A stretch of 64,000 nucleotides of DNA from the NCBI RefSeq assembly GCF_000165425.1, contig NW_001799619.1:624578-688577 (forward strand), in the 5' to 3' direction. Under the pieces are notes generated by a model. The model was not told the origin of the DNA. It was given only the letters and a program-made list of their open reading frames with translations, and did not search any database. This stretch comes from Paramecium tetraurelia. Taxonomy: Eukaryota > Ciliophora > Oligohymenophorea > Peniculida > Parameciidae. Below are positions 57,701 through 64,000 of the stretch, one piece after another; position 1 is the first letter of the stretch, and every line of letters begins with the position of its first letter. The translations under genes and the position numbers were made by a program.

Positions 57701-57899
57701 ATATTCAAGGAGTTGGTACTTGTTTGACAGATCCTGCAATTTGTACTAAAAATAGTATTAGAGTAATTCTATTATTTAAGATCACAAAATCGATCCAACT
57801 GATATGGGCGAGGAAGGAATAGGAAGATATGTAGTGTCATTTGGGGCAGTTAAGAATAGTTGCACAAATATATTAAAGGCATTAAAAATAGAATTATGA
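54780..57899 (+). CDS. vWA and alpha-kinase domain protein (VWKA-like)
   Basis: ATG at 54780 (MFNQNSSSLSQGQQQ), with a Gln/Pro/Asn-rich lead containing several 23-29 nt introns. A long coiled coil follows (55300-56280; e.g. HLDQLEEKSKELSRQLEE). A vWA-like domain comes next: YKRQAQLCVKGSVKAIKVL, DLPEDVEGGMKQMLNNIPW and FKLAILICDCPCHGTKFH, the arrangement of Dictyostelium VwkA. The C-terminal alpha-kinase has FYVCKTPLNMQPYPN (ATP lysine), FFEGNFIKYNNNWGFVNSS, KLAQCFSYYTYFKSD, YLICDIQGVGTCLTDPAIC and TDMGEEGIGRYVVSF, all family signatures. The zinc site, usually HxxC-N-x2-C near the end, is degraded (AVKNSCTNILKALKIE). The stop is TGA 57897-57899. It is an atypical Ser/Thr kinase. Confidence 0.9.
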
Positions 57900-57953
57900 T
57901 ATTAAATAATAAGATAAAATATTGTCTATTAAGGAAGGAAATAAATATAATAA

Positions 57954-58751
57954 TCACTCTCTTATTGTGATTCCATTTAATTCTAACAGCTTATCAAGTT
58001 ACGTTTGCATCGTTTGCAAGATGTTTGTATTCTCTTTATTGAGTTGGATCACGATAAAGAAGATGGCAAAACAATCATTAATCATTTCCCCACTATACTC
58101 CAAATAATGGGCTTGCCTTTCTCCATCGTCATTAGTTGGGATGATGTCTCCATAGATGAGCAGTTTAATTAAGGACATGATGAATGTTACTATAATTATG
58201 AAAGATTCCGAATATCTATATTTGTACATCAACGATGTCTTATCCTATTGAAAAATGAATAGAAAATCTGTTAATGTTAAAAGTAATTAAACACTATATT
58301 CTATCCAATGAGAGGTAGGCTCAAATAATTCAGGGTTGAATAAAAATAGAATCAATGCTACTAATGTCCCTCCTATATTAATTATTATTAGATATATCTT
58401 GTATGAATCCAATGTCACTATACCTGTTAATATGAGTACACATCCTTCGCTCAAAGCAAAAAAAAATGCTCCCCAAAAATCCAATTGGTGGAAAGGTAAA
58501 TAAAAATATTCTTCTATTACTTCTTGTGTTTGAAAATTTGCAATAAATAAAGATAAATTGCAAAAGAAATTTAGAACAATCACTAAAACAAAGAAGGCAA
58601 AGATGAATTTTTTGAATTTATGTTCATTATAAATATGATTGTACAATAAGCTCTAATTTTACAAATTTAGTGAGCAATATTTTGACTTCTATTTCTCTAC
58701 AGTTTCTAGCGGTGTAATTTGAGGATTAATTTGATCCAAATTTTAACTCAT
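57954..58751 (-). CDS. Multi-pass membrane protein, unknown family
   Basis: An intronless frame of 265 codons from ATG 58751-58749 (MSQNLDQINPQITPLE) to TGA 57956-57954. Membrane helices are clear: FIFAFFVLVIVLNFFCNLSL, LDFWGAFFFALSEGCVLILT, YLIIINIGGTLVALILFLF, WIEYSVQLLLTLTDFLFIF, FIIIVTFIMSLIKLLIYGDI and INDCFAIFFIVIQL, so about six. Short charged loops carry few conserved-looking residues. It is not a recognised transporter or channel. It converges with the alpha-kinase gene, whose stop is 55 nt away. Confidence 0.8.
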
Positions 58752-58899
58752 TTTAGTTGAAAATCTTTAATTAATGAATCACCACATCTGATTTAATCCG
58801 ATTATTAAGTTACAGATAATCCGTCATCAAATAGAAAGCATATTTAATTTAGAATTAATTATCTTTGAATAAAGCACCAACTATTTGATATATAAATAT

Positions 58900-60470
58900 A
58901 TGAATATTTATACATTGAAATTTGAGGAAAGCACCTTAGAGAATTCTTATCAATTACATAAATTCAATATATGGCAATGCCCCATTCTTATCTACACATA
59001 TGTGTTATCAATAATAATTGTTGGCAGCAAACTAATATATTAATTAGTGATTCATGACTATATGTATTTGATACATAAAGTAGTAATACTCTTTATAGTA
59101 ATACTGCTATGCATATTTTTTAAACATTTCAAGAAATTTCCAAATTTAACCTTGCTGTTAATCAACTTTTTACTTTTATCACTTGAAACCGAGACAAATT
59201 AGAATAATACTTATTATCAAGGATACTTGTTTGGATGTAATTAGATGCTTGCACATGCTATTCTATTCTTAGGTTCAGATTTTTTAGTTGGTTTGGGTGC
59301 GAATGTAGTTTTGGCAGTAGCAAGGGCAGTAATCACATATGTTAACGAAGATTATTTAACTTTTCAATAGTATCTCTACACTATTTTGATTACTTTTGGG
59401 GTTTCTGGGTTATTATATTAATCAGAATTGTCATAAAGAAGGTCCTATTTATATTAAACGAAGGACACAACTTGGGGTATAAATTTAATAAATCATTATT
59501 AGAAAAAATATTGCCATTTGTTATATGCAAGCCTTTTCTGATTTTTAAATTTGACAAGGAAGCTTTTTCCTTTTAATAAATTGCAATTAATAAGTCTTTG
59601 ACAGATAGTTAAGAGATGTGTTTTGATTCAGTAGGTGATTTTCTAAAGGAATGCAAATATGATAAAATGACTCTTCAAAAATACTTATTTCAAAAGTATG
59701 AGAAGTTCAACACCTTGATTAATAAGATAGAATGTGAGAAATTAGAGATCTATTATAAAAAAAGTAGGATGAAAATAAAATTATTGATCTATTGTGCTGA
59801 TACGATTAGATTTATGATTGTTATTGAGGCTGTGGATTAAGCCTTTATAGATTTAAAATATAGATACTAGAACCACTTAAAGGAAATCACTTAAAAGTAT
59901 AATAATCAACTGAAGAAACTTGCCAAATTATTACATAAAAAACTAAAGAAATGTAAAATGTAAATGATGAGTGAAGTGTCGATTTCTGTACTTGAATTCA
60001 GAATTTTGCAATCATTATAACTTACAAAACTAACCAGAATCAATATGTCCTAGCTATTTCAAAAATTTTATCAAATCTTTCACTCTAATTATAAATATAA
60101 AATATATTTCATTTCAAAATAGGATTATGTGATTCATACCTATAAACCAGAACTATATTACTTTATCATATCAATTATTAGATAATCAAATCGAACTTCA
60201 GAAATATCCTTCATTATTGATTAAAATTAGGAAGCATAAGCTCCTTAACTATCGCTTTAAGGTATTGAGAAGCTGCCCGTGGATCATTAATTTTTATATT
60301 GTTAACGAATACTTTTTGAAAAGCATATCTAAGTGTTAAATTGTAATTTAGATTATTTATTTATAGCTCATTTTTGGATCTTCAAAGAAGTGCATTCCTC
60401 GTTTAATTAACTCTATACTTTTGATAATATTTCAAATGATCAATATAATCTGTTGAATTAGTAATTCTGA
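58900..60470 (+). CDS. Membrane protein resembling a degraded sensor histidine kinase (copy A)
   Basis: ATG at 58900 (MNIYTLKFEESTLENSY). The N-terminal half has about six membrane helices (e.g. YVLSIIIVGSKLIYQLVI, VVILFIVILLCIFF, LTLLLINFLLLSLET). One 26-nt intron follows TKDTTW. The cytoplasmic half includes KPFLIFKFDKEAFSFQQ, VGDFLKECKYDKMTLQKY and a C-terminal LNCNLDYLFIAHFWIFKEV. The last has the spacing of the end of a HATPase domain in ciliate hybrid kinases, but lacks every catalytic glycine and the N-box. The stop is TGA 60468-60470. It is a clear paralog of the gene at 61933-63450. The histidine-kinase origin is an inference from layout, not a demonstrated match. Confidence 0.7.
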
Positions 60471-60520
60471 GATTCTTAATTTATAAGTTTTATTTATGTT
60501 ATGATGATAAATAAATTAAA

Positions 60521-61838
60521 ATGTTATTTCGTTGTTTATATAGGTTTCATTACACATTCCCTCAAAGAATAAGCCAAACAACCTATTACCTACAAAATAA
60601 ATAATATTTTGATTCATTGGTCGATCAACCCATCACTTCTTAACAATTTTAAGATTTGAAGCAATCATTGAAAAGCATCAAGGAAAACGAAGCCAAAATT
60701 GGAATCATACAAATAGCATTAGACAATGGTATAATGAAGGAGAAATTGGGAGAGATTAGAGAAATAATGAACTAATACAAGCATCTAATCGAATCAAATA
60801 AATCATCGAATTAATTGTATTAGCATGACTTAGGAGATTACTATGAAAAGGAAGCATTACTATTATTGAGAGAGTGCAAAATGCAGGAATCCTTCGATCC
60901 TTTCAAAAAGGGACTTCAATAGTTTATTGATTTGTCCCAAGATAAGAATGCCTACATTATCAGAAGAATAGATTAGATTCTGGAGAGTATGATAATAGTG
61001 ATTGAAGACATGGGCTCGTTGGAGTAAGCAAGAGAACACATCAAATAGGGACTACAAGTAATGAATGACTGATTAATTTGATAGATATTCGAGTAGTTGC
61101 TTGGAAAATAGTCAGAGAAATACATTTAATATTTGAATAAGTTGGCTAATACATACTTACAAGTAGATAACCAGCAGGCTATAAATTTGCATAAAGAGGC
61201 TCTTGAAATAATAGGAGAAATGAATGAAAATAATTTTTAATTATATTTGAAAACAGCAATTGAATTGATGATTACACAATTTAATTAAAAATTTGATCAG
61301 AATTTATATGACACAATCAATAAAGGCTTATAATAATATGGTAATATTGACAGCGAACTTACTGTGTATTATCATGTAGTGATGAGTCATCTATTTTATG
61401 ATAACAAAAATTACTAGAAACAAGAGTTTCATCTTTAAGAGGCATTTAAGGTGTATTCAAATGAAAAATCCAGTTTATTAATGAATATTATTGCACAAAA
61501 ATCTTTGATTTTGAAAAGCGAGCATAGGAATGACTTTTATAATGTGTTGATTACTGAACTTGATAAGGAATTCCAAGATGTTCTAGAATTACAATATTAT
61601 AAATGTAAACTAATATACGAAATAAATAAATAGAATGGCATAATTGAATTCGAAAATATGGTAATAAATTTGTTATATTCTAAAATAGTAAACTAGGTTG
61701 TATAACTAAAAATTAACTTAATATATTGTTGATTTCACTTAATAATTGGCTAAAGACGGTTTAAAAGAGGAGGCGATAAGATTAATTGAAGGATATCCTG
61801 AATATGATCACTTACTCAAAGCTTGGAAATAAAAATGA
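60521..61838 (+). CDS. Probable mitochondrial helical-repeat (TPR-like) protein
   Basis: ATG at 60521. The first 25 residues (MLFRCLYRFHYTFPQRISQ) are basic, hydroxylated and free of acids, a good mitochondrial presequence. The remainder is all-helical, with repeats of TPR style, e.g. YLNKLANTYLQVDNQQAINL, HKEALEIIGEMNENNFQ and YYHVVMSHLFYDNKNYQKQE. Two introns (27 nt near 61040, about 28 nt near 61660) were placed. The end reads LAKDGLKEEAIRLIEGYPEY to TGA 61836-61838. It could be an assembly or translation factor of the organelle; no specific family is recognised. Confidence 0.68.
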
Positions 61839-61932
61839 TTATTTAAATATGTTAAGATAGAGCTGGTTAAATTTCATATATATATAAGGATTTCATAAAT
61901 CATTAATTTCAATTATTAAGAATTAATTATTA

Positions 61933-63450
61933 ATGAATAAGTATACTCTATAATTTAAAGATGAGACAATAGATAAAAAATATCGATAATAATCTGCAGA
62001 TAGTGTTTAAATACCTACTTTTAATTTTTGTGCATATTCATCAATTCTATATTTTATGGTTTCGTTGACAATTTAAATAATTGATTAGGATGTTACTAAA
62101 ATTATTGTAAGAGCAATTGAAATTTTTTTGCTTATTGTTATTTTGATAATGGTCAAAAGAAATAGAGACAAAGTAAATATTGGACTCTTTTTTGTGAATT
62201 TGTTGATAGCCTTATTTGAGTTTGAGTAAGATGATGCATATGATCGATTCAATTATTACCTTTATGGATCCAACGCAATGCTTGTGCATACTATTATCAT
62301 TTTTTCTCAAACTTTTAATTATGCCGTAGCGTCCAACTTTTCTATGCTAGTAATCAGATTATCGGTCACTGGACTAAATACAAAAATCATCTACATTCAG
62401 TTAATTATTGCGATTTTGGCAACTTTTGGGTTTAACTTCATCTTATACTAATCAGAGAAATTTTAGAGGGCTTCATTTTTGATGACATTAAAAGATAATA
62501 CATGGGGTAAGACACTATATAAACTATTTTTAGAGATTATGCTGCCATCTATACTGACTAAACCATTTCTGGTGTTCAATTTTGACTTTGATACATTTTC
62601 TTATTAACTGAAAATGATAAATAAATTGGGATTTCCATTTGAAGATACAAATGTAGTCCATTCATTTTTAAAGGAAGCCAAGTATGGGAAAAGAACCTTA
62701 TAGGAACATATTTACTTCACAATCATTTCTTGTAATCCCTAACAATTTTAGCCTTTCGTGTAAGAACTAAAAATAGTTTTTAAAAAGAAATAAATATCAT
62801 TGTTGCTTTCAGGCTGTTACTTAGGACAACCTACTTTTATAATTGTTTTATAATCTGAGGACAAGGACCTTCGATAGATGTAATAATAATTCAAACTATA
62901 ACACCAAATTTACTCGAAATATTTTGTTAAGCACATCAGACAAACATGCAATTATTTAAAGACTATTGTAGAACGTAATCAAGTTCATTTAGCAATCAAA
63001 TTGTTAATCTCACATAAACAAAGCCTATTAATTGAACATTACAAATTTGAAAATCAGAGAAACATCTCTCCTCATAGAATAATAGAAAAATTAGTCAATT
63101 ATTTTAGAAGTATTAATTATAAGATTAAACTCACAAACATCAAATTTGATGATATCTTCACCATCAAATCTTGTTATTTAAACTTTTTATACGAAATATT
63201 TAAAAGTATGGATAGGAATCAACGTTATCATTTAAAATCTTTTACTTCAAATAATCAATACATCATTTCTATAAAAGGATTGTAGGAATATCCTAAATCT
63301 AATCTATTCTAGTTTTGTACAAAATGTCTCATAGAATAAACGATTCAGATAGATAACAGTATTTAAAGATCTTATTAAGTTAGGTTTTCAATTTATATTT
63401 TTGGATATTCCATAGATCTCGTATTATCATTCAAATATGAAAACATATGA
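61933..63450 (+). CDS. Membrane protein resembling a degraded sensor histidine kinase (copy B)
   Basis: An intronless frame of about 505 codons from ATG 61933 (MNKYTLQFKDETIDKKY) to TGA 63448-63450. Order and spacing match copy A: six membrane helices, TLKDNTWGK, TKPFLVFNFDFDTFSYQ, FLKEAKYGKRTLQEHIYF. The C-terminal 150 residues (HRIIEKLVNYFRSINYKIKL, SCYLNFLYEIFKSMDRN, SNNQYIISIKGL) look like an N-terminal HATPase half without catalytic motifs. Copy A has one intron after TTWG, which copy B lacks. The shared peptides are dispersed, so the pair is old. Confidence 0.72.
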
Positions 63451-63578
63451 CGATCCTTATGAATGACATAAGGAATATATTTGTAAATTAACTTTGTTTA
63501 TAAATTGCTATATAAATAAGGAAAAGAGTATATATATTCTAATACAAATCATTAGAAAAGGTATAGATTGGATGCTTC

Positions 63579-64000
63579 TCAAGACTTGGAAAGATGCTCT
63601 TTGAAATGTACTTGAATTTGTTCAAATTATTTCAATTTGTTTGCTAGATTCTCTTCATCATCATTTATATCATCATCTCCAAAATCATCGAATTAAACAC
63701 TTTATTTTTATTTTGGTATTTTTTATATTTCTAAATCCTCAAAATCTTAAAATTATCCTCCCTTATGTATTTGGCTCTCCTTTTTTTTAGTTTATCCAGT
63801 CTACTATTTCAGTAAGGAGGATTCTCTTGAAAAAGAACTTTACCTCGAATTCTACCTAGAACGACTTAACTCAATAACGATATATATTACCCAGTAGATT
63901 TTTATCCAAATCGACCCCCTATCTATTAAATGACTGATGGCACATAATTTAACATGACAGAGGATTGTTAACTAAGATTGGATTCACATATTTATTTATT
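63579..64000 (-). CDS. Ser-rich protein with acidic tail (5' part outside window)
   Basis: Only the C-terminal part is in the window. The frame reads SFSRESSLLKQQTGQTKKKE, QIHKGGQFQDFEDLEIQ, QFDDFGDDDINDDEENLA and KLKQFEQIQVHFKEHLSKS to TGA 63581-63579. The Ser/Gln-rich linker and acidic stretch before a short amphipathic end suggest a regulatory tail; the identity cannot be told. Upstream (63890-64000) frames suggest at least one intron. Confidence 0.5.

Noticed and set aside
1-64000. CRISPR arrays, tRNA genes, transposons or telomeric repeats
   Set aside because: No regularly spaced repeats, no tRNA T-loop (GGTTCGAATCC-like) outside 5S, no transposase or reverse transcriptase motifs, and no C4A2/C3A4 runs at either end.

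Overview
The window is macronuclear DNA of a ciliate, almost certainly Paramecium (P. tetraurelia-like). It is very AT-rich and intergenic gaps are mostly under 150 nt. Conserved proteins read through only if TAA and TAG are glutamine and TGA is the sole stop. Their frames are joined by tiny GT(A)...(T)AG introns of about 20-31 nt. The left and right ends both cut genes and carry no telomeric C4A2/C3A4 repeats, so this is an internal scaffold segment. About 46 protein genes and one 5S rRNA gene are supported. There are no tRNAs, no CRISPR arrays and no transposases. All gene models were read by eye. Starts and stops are given where the frame is clear; small introns may still be misplaced.

Layout. 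1-9 kb: RhoGAP protein (-), importin-alpha-like protein (+), a ciliary SHIPPO-repeat protein (+), a secreted acidic protein (+), a multi-pass membrane protein with an in-frame TGA (+), and a cyclic-nucleotide-gated-type K+ channel (-). 9-17.6 kb: HTH protein (+), then a minus-strand block of mitochondrial calcium uniporter, LRR-kinase, DUF726/TMCO4 hydrolase and ADP/ATP carrier. 17.6-21.1 kb: the sparsest part, with two small genes. 21-31.9 kb: catalytically disabled amidohydrolase, two plus-strand genes, 5S rRNA, membrane protein, cullin, TRM10. 32-38.7 kb: WD40, coiled-coil, B-box/TPR and cyclic-nucleotide-binding proteins. 39-44.8 kb: large coiled-coil/EF-hand protein, myristoylated vWA protein, HMG-box protein. 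45-54.8 kb: SCP-type phosphatase, degenerate hybrid histidine kinase, cystinosin, Ser/Thr kinase, divergent histone H4 variant, Pho80-type cyclin and a CcmH-like ORF. 54.8-64 kb: vWA/alpha-kinase, membrane proteins, and two paralogous membrane proteins that look like degraded sensor kinases flanking a mitochondrial repeat protein.

Function. The genes do not form operons, as expected for a eukaryote. Recurring themes are signalling (four recognisable kinases or kinase relics of different families, a CTD-type phosphatase, cyclic-nucleotide and Ca2+ proteins), mitochondrial transport (MCU and AAC lie 5 kb apart) and chromatin (H4 variant, HMG box). Several enzyme-family members have lost signature residues: amidohydrolase, hybrid histidine kinase, DFG-to-DFN kinase, and a WDxxEP-to-WNxxEP uniporter. 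Gene loss of function after whole-genome duplication, known in Paramecium, is one explanation; repurposing is another.
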